A stretch of DNA of 11,735 nt from Physocladia obscura (taxonomy: Eukaryota; Chytridiomycota; Chytridiomycetes; Chytridiales; Chytriomycetaceae): the NCBI GenBank assembly GCA_027596945.1, contig JADGJH010000455.1:1-11735 (forward strand). The letters run 5' to 3'. The notes under the pieces were generated by a model. The model saw nothing but the letters and a program-made list of their open reading frames with translations, did no database searches and was not told the DNA's origin. The position numbers and the translations under genes were made by a program. The stretch's first letter is position 1, and the number at the start of each line of letters is the position of its first letter. This document shows, piece by piece, positions 1 through 8,720 of the stretch.

Positions 1-1620
1 AATGAGAATTTGTTATATTGCATTATTGATGCTCTGTGAGCATGAATGTGATATTGTTTTATTGTAATAATGGTCATAGTCAATTAGTTGACATTGGAGC
101 AAAATAAAGTAGATTTTAAATAGCTAATTATAAATGTAAAAGTATATTTACAGTATTTATTGTGTGTTTCAACAGACAATGGGTCTTATCGAACAAAAAT
201 AAAGTATTCATCAAATATTAAACTTCTACTCAACTATTTCCCATAATACTGTCTAAAACTCTTGTCATTTAGTTCTGAGATACCTAGTATTGAATTGGTT
301 GACTCAAGCTGCTACAGCTACCAGCAAATTGTTCTGCCATTTTCTTCAACTTACTGGAACCTTATGCCTGTTCCCAGCTATATAACACAATTTTACTAAA
401 AAATGCAGCATGGGTGTAAAAAGATGGTTTTTGTTGCTGGTGGTACCAGAGCAAGGACTTGTTATCTTAAATAAAAAAGAGAAAACACTGTGCTTGTATT
501 TATTTGACCATTCTTGTCTGTTTCTATTTGTTCTATTTATTTAATTTATCTCCAGAGTGTGGCAAATGCTATCTGGCGAGGATTCAAACATTTCCCAAGT
601 TCATGTTGAACCTGTTCTCCCATTTATTTGCTGTTGTGAATCGCAATTCTTTAATACAGATGTTTCAGGTTAAGTTACTGACATAAAATGGTTCATTTGT
701 TCAGACTGTGCTGTGTTTTGTCCTAAATACAAAAATTCCAGCAAATTTTTATTTGTAGTTGGTGTTGAAAATGGATTGATGCTCAATCTGGAACTTATAT
801 TTGGCCATAACATGTTTTCAAATGTGAATTTTGGTATATAAAAGAGGCATTCATTTTTTGATCTATTAAATTGTTTCTATTTCAGTTGCTATGAAGTGAA
901 TTCAACATTTTGTTGCTGGCCATTCAAAAATCACCAGAAGTAAGTGTTCATAATTTTTATTTGCTTGTTCTCTTTATCTTCCACTATTTTCAAGGAGATG
1001 ATCTTCAAAATTGTTAATAATAGTCATCATTGCTAATTTCCGGGGCCCTATTGTAGCAATCTACATTATAATTGTATGTGGTAAGGATTTTCAGGTAAAA
1101 TTTTTTTTCCTTTATTACTGATTTTCATCACTCAAAATCCTTCAATCACCAAAATAAAACCATTAACTTTTTCCCCTTTTCCTTAACTCATAAAGCTTTC
1201 CTATTTGTATGTGCATATAACTTCTGTTTAATGACAGAATTGAAAATTCTACTGTTGATTTAGATTTTGAATGTATTTTTGTTAAATAAAGAATTCTATT
1301 TATCTTTCATACAGCTTGAACTCATCCTGCTTTCAACGCCTATCCTCGCTTTCCATCATTCTCACCATTTTTGTTATCTTTGTCTTTGGCATTTCACTGT
1401 CATCTTCTTTGTGGTAATATCAAATGGAACATTTGTTTGATTCATGTTGAAGACACAATTCTATGTGTTGGTATCTGAAACTTAACATCATTCACAAAAT
1501 CTGGCACCAGAGCACCATCAACGTCAGCTGAGGGGATGATGGAATTGATGTTTTATTTGAAATAGTATTCAACAACTAATATCAATAAACAACCAAGTTG
1601 CTAAAAATCCCTTGTTTGCT
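1..1620. other. AT-rich, CpG-depleted segment without a recognisable gene
   Basis: No family I recognise is encoded here on either strand. I count only seven CG dinucleotides in 1620 bases (one each in the 60-base lines starting at 181, 541, 601, 1021 and 1501, two in the line at 1321). Base composition alone would predict roughly forty. The next 180 bases hold eight, and the intergenic stretch 7258-7680 is also CpG-normal. Several AATAAA hexamers occur, as expected by chance in AT-rich DNA. The segment could be a long intergenic region, an old methylated and deaminated segment, or DNA from another organism joined in assembly. I see no terminal repeats, long tandem repeats or tRNA-like B box. 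Confidence 0.6.
556..1417 (+). other. Speculative chain of four exon-like segments
   Basis: Four segments have splice-like flanks and one continuous reading frame when joined: 556-668 (after tctccag, before gttaag), 759-833 (after ttgtag, before gtatat), 897-939 (before a perfect gtaagt) and 1315-1417 (after tttcatacag, ending in TAA). The joined frame has Cys-rich stretches such as PFICCCESQFF and ends in a hydrophobic run near LSIILTIFVIFVFGIS. That run would suit a C-terminal membrane anchor or GPI signal. The weak point is the third segment: its strong acceptor (ttcag, 885) breaks the frame and a weak one (gaag, 896) is needed. Frames of 25-37 codons also arise by chance in AT-rich DNA. 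I recognise no family, so this is a hypothesis only. Confidence 0.15.
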
Positions 1621-1760
1621 GATTTTTGACATTAGTTTTCACAAAATTACGATGGGAAAATTGAAACGGAAAGGAAAATGATTAGTAATTTTAAAAATAA
1701 TTTCGACGAAATCGCTGATTTAACGAATTTAAAGAAAAATTTTTGAGGAGTTTTTACCCT
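1621..1760 (+). promoter_or_regulatory. Upstream region of the acyl-CoA synthetase gene
   Basis: These 140 bases lie between the CpG-poor segment and the first ATG of the acyl-CoA synthetase, and CpG frequency is already back to the level of the rest of the window. They presumably hold the 5' untranslated region and core promoter. I see no convincing TATA box. In the start codon's frame there is a TGA upstream (near 1717) and no earlier in-frame ATG after it, which supports initiation at 1761. Confidence 0.3.
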
Positions 1761-3866
1761 ATGGGTGTCATCCAAGAAACATACGCCTCGTTTGCTGCTA
1801 GTGTGACAGGTGCCGGCCAACCTTTTGAGTTGAAAAGGGCCGCAATTAGAGGTGTTGAATATGAGTGAGTGAGCTGAATTTTTATTTGCGTATCGGCTGA
1901 GAAAGGGATTTCCATTCTGCTTTACAGAGTCTTCGCAAATGCTCCGCCGTCTCTGCGTGTGAGTTTTGAAACAGTAGCTCAAATGAACGCCGAAAAGGTT
2001 GCGCTTGTCATACCGGAGAAGCCTGGCATGCGTGAGATCACATATTCTGAACTGAGGCACCGGGTTTCACAAGTCGGTCATTCTCTACGGAACACAAACG
2101 TGGGAGTTAAAAAAGGAGATCGAGTTGTCCTCTGCCTGAATAAATGCGTTGAGGTGTTTATTTTACAATGTTTTCCTGTGGCCTCCATTACTTTTGTTAA
2201 TGAATTTAATTAGTTGCTATACTGTGTGTGGGCAACTGTTTGCACCGGATCAGTGTTAGCTGTGGTAAATCATCATCTACTTTCTTCTGAAATGGAGTAT
2301 TGTATTTCGCTCTGCGACGCTTCTGTTGTTGTAGTAGACCAAGATCGAGCAATCTTGCTTAAGACTTATATCTTAAAGACCATGCCCTCTGTCTGTTGGC
2401 TGATTGTAGGAGCGGATGCAAATTGGGTTAAAAAATTTACGGGAGATGGTGCAGCAAGAATTTTTGCTTTTGATGATTTTATTGACTTGTCAAAAAGTCA
2501 TGATTGTGAACAACTACCAGAGGTCGAAATTTTACCAGATGACGACGCGACAAGTTTAGTTGAAGTTTTATTGTTTTGTTCAATCTAATTCGTGTTCTTT
2601 GTTTGCAGTTTTGTTTTCAAGTGGCACAACAGGAAAACCGAAGGTTTGTTCAGATTGCAGTTAACTGCATTCTTTTTTTTAAATTCCGGTCACTATTTTG
2701 AATATTCAGGGTGTGCTTGCAACACACAGAAATTATATGCAGAATTTGATATCAACCGTTTACATGGAGAGTTTCAACGTAATTTTGCAATCAAAAATAA
2801 CCGGAGAAAATGTTGCCCCAAGAGATCAATCAATTCAACCCATCTATTTGCACGTATTACCCATGTTTCACACAATGGGAATGGCTACGACCTTATTTAC
2901 CGCGATTCGAGGTGCAAAAGTTGTTTTTTTTGGGAAATGGAACGCAACTGAAGTATTGAGGGCCATTGAAAAAGAAAAAATACAATCTTTTACAGGAGTG
3001 CCAACAATGCTTTCAGAGGTATCAGACACATTTATTGAAAAGTCTATTTTTAACACCTTTAAAAGCTCTTGGAGCATCCAGAGCTCGCAAAGTACGACAT
3101 TAGCTCACTGAAATTGTTGGGATCTGGCGGTGCGCCATTGTCATCGGAGAAAACAAGGAAGTTTGGCAAGAAAATTAGTGCACAGTCAAACGGATATGGA
3201 TTGACTGAAACTACTTCAATGTCCACTTCAAATGGTTCTTCACTTATTAGGATGAAGCCAACGAGTGTGGGCTTAAGCAGCCCGGTTGTCTCTGTCATGA
3301 TTGCTCAGCGCTTGAATGGACATGAAGGACTTGATGCTTCAAAAATGAAAATAGTGTCAGTCAAGAAGCCAGGCACTGTTGGTGAAATCTGCATTCGCGG
3401 CCCAAATGTATTTAAAGAATACTGGAGAAATCCGGCCGCGACTCGTGCTGCTATTACTTCGACAGGATGGTTTCTAACTGGCGATATTGGATTTTTGGAT
3501 GCTGAAGGCTGTTTGTACATCTTAGACCGTGCTAAAGATATCATTATTCGGGGTGGTGAAAACATCTATTGCCTTGATGTTGAAGAGGCAATATGTTTGC
3601 AGTCAAGCATTCAAGAGTGTGCTGTGATAGGAATTCCTGATAAAAAATACGGTGAAAGTGTTTGCGCTCTTGTTATTATGAAGGAAGGACACAATTTCAA
3701 CGCGAAAGCGATTCTGAATAATTGTACAGCTCATTTGGCAAAGTTCAAGCGTCCAACATTGATTCTGGAATGGAAAGAAAAAGATTTTCCGAGAAATGCG
3801 GCAGGTAAAATTGTGAAAACGGAGTTAAAAAAGAAGTTTTCAAGGGGATTACCGTCAAAACTGTGA
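1761..3866 (+). CDS. Peroxisomal-type acyl-CoA synthetase (ANL superfamily), six exons
   Basis: Predicted exons are 1761-1864, 1928-2153, 2214-2553, 2609-2643, 2710-3018 and 3066-3866, giving 604 aa. All five introns are short (63, 60, 55, 66 and 47 nt). ANL enzymes activate a carboxylate with ATP to an acyl-adenylate and transfer it to CoA. Visible motifs are the P-loop SSGTTGKPKG (about 227-236, split by an intron after K235), LPMFHTMG (285-292), GSGGAPL (about 357-363), YGLTET (382-387), the ATP-binding GWFLTGD (472-478), the hinge DRAKDIIIRGGENIY (493-507) and PRNAAGK with the catalytic lysine at about 586. The protein ends in SKL, a type 1 peroxisomal targeting signal, so beta-oxidation or related peroxisomal acid activation is likely. 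Long-chain, medium-chain, 4-coumarate-like and oxalate ligases share these motifs, so the substrate is not assigned. The family call is firm; exon 1 is the least certain part. Confidence 0.93.
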
Positions 3867-3913
3867 ATGTCAAAAATATTTTTTCAGAATTTCACATGAT
3901 AATTTTTTTCAAA
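3867..3913 (+). promoter_or_regulatory. 47-bp gap between acyl-CoA synthetase and ASH2 with splice-acceptor-like site
   Basis: Only 47 bases separate the TGA of the upstream gene from the ASH2 ATG on the same strand. There is no AATAAA in the gap. A pyrimidine tract followed by cag (about 3879-3887) looks like a 3' splice site and ends 26 bases before the ATG. It could close a 5' UTR intron of ASH2 that begins inside the upstream gene. A trans-splice site is another possibility, though trans-splicing is not established for fungi. It may also be chance. The ASH2 promoter must then lie partly inside the acyl-CoA synthetase coding region, unless both are on one transcript. Confidence 0.4.
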
Positions 3914-6900
3914 ATGGCGGACGAGGAAACAAAAACACCAGCTTCAACGAATGCGAGTGAAATAATAGCGCCAGCAACGAAGATTATAGCGGAATCACCC
4001 AACCAATATAAATATAGTCAGCACTATGAAAACACACGCCAAACTCAGCATTCGCAAAGTGTTGGATCGCAAAAGCAATCACAGCTACATTCACCATCAA
4101 CACATTTTCCAGCGCAAAACCATTTACAATATCCTTCATCAATGCCAATGTCTATGGCGCTTTCTCATTCGTCAAACGAACGACAACAGCAACATCAACA
4201 GCCACAACAACAGAATCAGCAACTTCAAACACAACAACGGCAACTGCAACTGCAACAACTACAACTGCAGAACCAGCAAAAAGTTCAATTTTTACCTATT
4301 CCGATGAATATAAATTTAAATATGGCGATTCCCGTGCAAAACGGATTCCTCGTTCCCGCATCCCAAATTCCAATTCAGATGCTCTATCATACTCCACAGC
4401 AACAGCAGCAGCAGCAGCAACAATATCAACTGCAACAACATCAACAGCAGCAGCAAGCCCAACAGCAGCAGCCTCTCCAATCACATTTTCAATCGCCGCA
4501 GTTATCCACACACTTTCATGTAGCACAAAACCACCAGAATCATATGACCAACAATAATAATAATAATAACAATAACAATCAAACGCACCAACAAGCACAA
4601 AAGCTGCAGCAACAAAATTTCGATAAAAAAGTGGTACTGCAGTTTTTTTCTTTCTGAAGTGATATTAAATTATTTCTTATTTTCAGAAATACGGTTGCTA
4701 TTGTGGCACATCGCGAGATTCAAGGTTGGTTGGAAGCACATTGTTTTTAGAATTTTGCTCATCCATGTTCAGCATTTTCAATCCGCCATTTCAGTGTCGA
4801 AAATGCTACAAATACTTTCATCAAGGTTTTTTACGACTTTTTCTTAAATTACTTAAATAATCAACAGACTTATTTTACCTATGTGCAAGACTGCATTGAA
4901 TCGCTCAAATCTTGGAAAAATCCCCCGTTTTTAGGGGACGATTTTTTTGTTTTCACCTGCAAGCAATGCACTTCCCACAAAATGGAGCTGATCCTTCGCC
5001 AATCATTCACATTTGTTGATATTGTTTACATTGTATTATTTCAGTTTACATACGCGCAACTTATCCCGGCGTCCTGGAATTTGACCTGGTCACGCGAAAC
5101 ACCAACTTTGCCTCCGCTTCCTAAAATTGGTCCAAGTGATGGTCGAATGTATTTTATGAAGCGTCAAGTTGCTGCGTTTGTTGATGTGAACTGGGAGCGA
5201 TTCTGGCTTAAAGATCGGAGCCGAACTTGGACGCACAGTCTAATGACAAGTATGCAAAATGGTGGGACTGGAGCAAGTTTGGCAAATAGCACCGAAGATG
5301 CACGATTTTTGTCTGGAAAAGATCAATTTCCGGCAGATTCAGGTTAAGCATCTTTTTTATTATTTTTTTTTAAAGATCACGTTCTCTTACTTATTTACAG
5401 GTGCAAATATGCTTATATCATTGTTTAACAAAAACGTTTATGCCTCCATGATCGAAAGTAAGCGTGCTCGATCAAGTGCTTATGATATTTCACCTGTCGG
5501 GACATTAGTTGATTTGCCGGGATCGATCCCGCGTTTGAGTTTAGGAAAAACTGTAGATGGAAATGCAGTTAGTGGCGTCGAAAAAAAAGAAACAGGCAAG
5601 AGATTGCTGGAAACTAGTGGAATTGCCGGAAATATTGACTCAGATTCTGAATCTGTAGCAAGTAATGTGAGTTTCCAGCATTGCTCTTTTAGACAATTTT
5701 TTACCTGTTTGTATTTTCGACTTACAGCGAAAGGCAACTGGAGGACATTCAACGCCAGAGTTACGAATTGACAGTGGAGAAAATAAAAAGAAAAGAATCG
5801 CAATTCCTAGGCCAAAACGGATTGAGCGAAGATTGGAACCTGAAGAAGTCGATGTTTCGAATTCTATTTGTAAGTTAATAAGTTGACTTCCTCAACTATT
5901 TTCTAATACTTCGACGTTAAACTGTTTCTTATCACAAGTATTGTACCCTGATCTGAATAACCCGGAGAATGGCCCTGTTGTCTTGAGCAGCGAGCTAACG
6001 CACACTGCTCCGCAAATGAAAATATCCGTCGATGGTCTAACTGTATTCACCGACAAGGTGATTGCTACTGCCTCTTTTTTGTATGTTCAGAATGTTTTTA
6101 TTTTTCAAGGGATATCGAATGTCCAAGGCAACACATGGTGTATATGAAGGTTGTTGGTATTACGAAGTGACTTTTCATTCCAAGGAGAAAGGACATGCCA
6201 GGTTTGTGCTTAATATTTTAATTTGTGTCACCTATTCATAAATTTACAGAGTCGGGTGGTCTCAAATCAGTGGGGATCTTCAAGCTCCGTGTGGATATGA
6301 CAAATTCAGCTACTCATTTCGCGATTTTCCAGGAACTTTATTTCACGAATCTGTCCAAATGCGTTCAAGTGAATTTTTTTCGGAAGGATATAGTTGAGTT
6401 TCTTCGTGACTGAAATGTTCGGAATGTTGAGTGATACTTTTTTATTCATTCATTATTTTATTTGTTATGGCTGTGTAGAGGATGGAGATGTTCTTGGGTT
6501 GATGATAACTTTACCTTCGCAATCGGATGTTGATAACCTTGTGCGTAGACTATGGAGTGTTGATGCTAGCTATGTTCAATTCCGAACAAAACCACTGCAA
6601 AAGCTAGACAGTAGTGAAATTAGATATTTTAAAAATGGAAAAGAGCTAGGAGTAGCATTTACAAATCTATACAATGGTTTGTTGCATGCTTTTTTGCTTT
6701 GTTTTTCTGTCCAATAAATTGAATTATATTCAGGCAAATATTATCCTGCAGTTTCGTCATATCAATATGGAACTCTGACATTAAATTTTGGACCAAATTT
6801 TGCCTATCCTCTGCCAACCGGCGCACGCGCATATAGTGACGTTCCGAAAGTCTTTGCGTGGAGTGAATATGCAATGTACTCGTACGAACCGTTTATTGTG

Positions 6901-7257
6901 TACGATAAAGAATTCACGACAGCAATAACAGCTGCTGCTGCGCCTTCTAGTGGCAGCGGAAGTCCGATGCTGTCGCCCCAATCGTCAAAAAGGGATATCA
7001 TAGTTGGACTTTTTGGAAAGCGTAAGAAACCAAAGAAAAAGCTGGGAAATTCGCCGTTATTAGCGATTCAGCGGGGCAAAAATCTAAGTGCAATTGGAAA
7101 CGGTGGCAGTGGTATTGGAGCTTTTGGTGTTGGAGATCCGATTGCTGTTAGTAGCGCATTACAAAATGTGACCTATGCATCGGATGGAGAAAGTGCGGGA
7201 AAAGATGTAATTGACGGAGATGAAGATGAATATGAAAGTTTCGGCGACTTAATATGA
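3914..7257 (+). CDS. ASH2: ASH2-type COMPASS/MLL subunit with PHD finger and SPRY domain, 11 exons
   Basis: Predicted exons: 3914-4633, 4687-4724, 4773-4825, 4890-5342, 5401-5666, 5728-5869, 5939-6057, 6110-6201, 6250-6392, 6479-6676 and 6734-7257 (915 aa). ASH2 stimulates SET1/MLL-type H3K4 methyltransferases in the nucleus, together with RbBP5, WDR5 and DPY30. Residues 1-240 are Gln/Asn-rich. The PHD finger has ligands at about C244, C246, C261, C264, H269, C272, C294 and C297. The ASH2 helix-wing-helix region follows (about 298-400). The SPRY domain (about 580-780) shows matches to animal ASH2L such as APQMKIS, RVGWSQISGDLQAPCGYDKF, GDVLG, YFKNGKELGVAF and NFGPNFAYP. A Lys-rich patch (GKRKKPKKK) and an acidic end follow. 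The start is the first ATG in a good context (AAAATGG). Intron 1 could instead begin at 4631. The 48-nt intron 4725-4772 keeps the frame if retained, adding 16 residues inside the PHD finger. Confidence 0.92.
4183..4473 (+). repeat. CAA/CAG-rich glutamine tracts in ASH2 exon 1
   Basis: Two blocks of interrupted CAA/CAG codons (about 4183-4281 and 4396-4473) encode Gln-rich stretches, including an uninterrupted run of nine glutamines after TPQ. They flank a conserved-looking hydrophobic stretch with FLPIPMNINL. Mixed CAA and CAG codons suggest the tract is old rather than a fresh expansion. Length variation between strains is likely. Confidence 0.85.
4550..4579 (+). repeat. AAT/AAC microsatellite encoding poly-Asn
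   Basis: Ten consecutive Asn codons, mostly AAT with some AAC, lie near the end of ASH2 exon 1 (residues about 213-222). The repeat is in frame and lengthens a low-complexity Gln/Asn linker before the PHD finger. Confidence 0.85.
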
Positions 7258-7531
7258 ACTTATTGTTTGTGCGTTTTGAATAAATGTTTTATTTGTTTAC
7301 GCATTTAACTTCGTCAATTGGATATCCCAGTTCAGTTGTGAGAAGTAAACAAACATGAGAAGGTTATGAGAGAAAGGGTATGTATTCAGTCTGGTATACA
7401 TAGTATTTACGGTTTCCACAAAAATTGACTCAATCCAGTCAGACAACATTTTAAAGACGCTCTCATAAAGCAATATTCCAAAAGGGAAGCTATTTTTCTT
7501 TCATTTTCCTCAAATTCAAAAAACGCTTGTT
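7258..7531. other. Intergenic stretch downstream of ASH2
   Basis: This holds the 3' untranslated region of ASH2 and probably the promoter of whatever lies to the right. A frame without stops of about 43 codons (roughly 7433-7568, containing RQHFKDALIKQYSKREA) is present, but it lacks an ATG and clear splice sites, so I do not call it a gene. Confidence 0.5.
7279..7284 (+). terminator. AATAAA polyadenylation signal of ASH2
   Basis: A canonical AATAAA lies 22 bases after the ASH2 stop codon and is followed by a T/G-rich stretch (tgttttatttgtttac), the usual layout of a eukaryotic poly(A) site. Confidence 0.6.
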
Positions 7532-8047
7532 ATGAAGTTCAACTTCGGGTCACAGCAAACAGCAGATAACATTAATACTACACGAATGCAGTGCAGCCTG
7601 GTGTGAGGAATAATTTCTCTTTTTTTTTTTTTGACTTATTTCTGACCCACAACTTTCAAGAATAATGTCACCTCCCTAATGTAGTCCGTGAATTTTATAT
7701 CTGCAGCACGATCACTTTTTGTATTCGGTGGCAGAAGCACTTCAAGGTGCCAGAAGTGGCCGAAGGAGCCGACAGAAGTGCCATCGAAAAATCGACAGAC
7801 GCACGTCAAAGAAGTGACAGAGCCGCCCGCGAAGGAGTCGCCAGGTGGTAGTGAACTGATGATTCTTTCACAAGAGATTTTTGCAGAGTTTTATTTTTTA
7901 ATTTTCTTCACCAGAACTTTTGTTTCAGGTACAAAGCAGCTTAGTTTCCCTCGTACGCTAGCACACCACCGTTATTTTCGAAAACAATACGAAGCGCAGA
8001 TTATAATCGAACGAGATTACAATTCAATCAAACGCTGGCTGGGCTGA
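7532..8047 (+). CDS. Possible small spliced gene, frame uncertain
   Basis: A GC-richer block at 7707-7844 is bounded by an acceptor (atctgcag, 7706) and a donor (CCAG then gtggta, 7845). A further intron ends at a strong gtttcag (7928). Two gene models fit. Model A starts at ATG 7532 (or 7586), splices 7602 to 7707 and 7844 to 7929, and stops at TAG 7942-7944, giving 74 aa ending GVARYKAA. Model B uses another frame through 7707-7844 and 7929-8047, ending KRWLG. Its codons are rich in G/C at the third position, like RLP24, but it has no ATG and needs an unseen first exon. The 84-nt intron is divisible by three and open in frame B, so retention is also possible there. I recognise no family in either frame. 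It could also be spliced 5' UTR of RLP24. Confidence 0.3.
7620..7632. repeat. T13 homopolymer
   Basis: A run of thirteen T residues lies in the possible first intron of the small gene. It could be a pyrimidine tract or an ordinary mononucleotide run. Confidence 0.8.
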
Positions 8048-8158
8048 CTAGCTTGATTGGCGTCAACAATTCCTCTGCCACACACATATTTCCAAATCAA
8101 CTTCCTACCATATAACGTTGCTCACATATACATACGCAATCAGCATAAACCAGCATAG
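8048..8158 (+). promoter_or_regulatory. Region immediately upstream of RLP24
   Basis: These 111 bases between the stop of the possible small gene and the RLP24 start probably carry the RLP24 5' untranslated region and part of its promoter. I see no long open frame and no clear TATA box. The short spacing suggests that the RLP24 promoter extends into the preceding transcribed block. Confidence 0.3.
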
Positions 8159-8720
8159 ATGAGACTCGAGAAATGCTTTTTCTGCTCTTCAACAGTGTAT
8201 CCTGGTCACGGGATGATGTTTGTCAGAAACGATGCCAAGGTAAAGATCTCAAAAAAGAAGGAAAAAAAAAAAAAAACGAAAACGGGATTATTCAACAAAA
8301 ACAACACAAAAAAATCAGCAATTCCGCTTCTGCCGCTCGAAATGCCACAAGAATTTCAAACTAAAGCGCAACCCACGCAAAGTGAAATGGACAAAAGCGT
8401 TCCGAATGGCCGCTGGCAAAGAAATGACTGTCGACGCTTCCCTCGACATTGAAAAGCGCCGCAACATCCCCGTGCGATACGACCGCGAGGTCATGGCCAC
8501 AACCATCAAGGCCATGAAGCGCATCCAGGAAATTAAGGCGAAGAGAGAACGTGTGTTTATGAAAAAGAGACTGCAGGGCAAGAAGGCGCAGGAGAAATCG
8601 GAGGCGCTGAAACTAGTGCGGAAGAATGTCGAACTTATCAAGACTCCTGCACTTAAACAGAAATTGTTGGAGAAGAAAATCATTTCAGTCCAGAAAATGG
8701 ATGATGTCGAGATGGCTTGA
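8159..8720 (+). CDS. RLP24: RLP24/RSL24D1, 60S ribosome biogenesis factor, two exons
   Basis: Exons 8159-8239 and 8319-8720 encode 160 aa, close to the human RSL24D1 length (163). The family occupies the eL24 site on pre-60S particles, recruits and activates the AAA-ATPase Drg1 in yeast through its C-terminal tail, and is exchanged for eL24 in the cytoplasm. The start [20 protein letters not shown] matches the family almost residue for residue. The zinc ligands C6, C9, C32 and C36 are all present, as are [20 protein letters not shown] and [16 protein letters not shown]. The C-terminal half is a Lys/Arg/Glu-rich helix ending DDVEMA, like the acidic end of homologues. The single intron (79 nt) follows the codon for K27, starts gtaaag and ends aatcag. 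It is very A-rich and lacks a pyrimidine tract. Transcription converges on the Skt5-like gene. Confidence 0.96.

Noticed and set aside
504..686. 60-codon plus-strand frame in the left AT-rich segment
   Set aside because: It has no homology I recognise and lacks coding-like composition. A different frame of the same stretch (556-668) has better splice context, so I do not call this a gene.
1315..1560. Minus-strand open frames of 25-35 codons (for example one ending near 1456)
   Set aside because: They are short, lack start codons or matched splice sites, and cannot be joined into one frame. Such lengths are expected by chance in AT-rich DNA.
1647..2060. 137-codon minus-strand open frame
   Set aside because: It lies antisense to the first two exons of the acyl-CoA synthetase, crosses its intron, and shows no recognisable domain. 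The plus-strand frame has clear family homology.
4296..4598. 100-codon minus-strand frame rich in Ala, Val and Tyr
   Set aside because: It is the reverse reading of the ASH2 CAA/CAG and AAT repeats. Repeat tracts give long open frames on both strands.
5015..5044. A 30-nt GT...TTTCAG segment inside ASH2 exon 4 that resembles a tiny intron
   Set aside because: It is shorter than every other intron here (minimum 47 nt). Its translation (VDIVYIVLFQ) also aligns with the helix that precedes the NLT motif in the ASH2 winged-helix region, so it is best read as coding.
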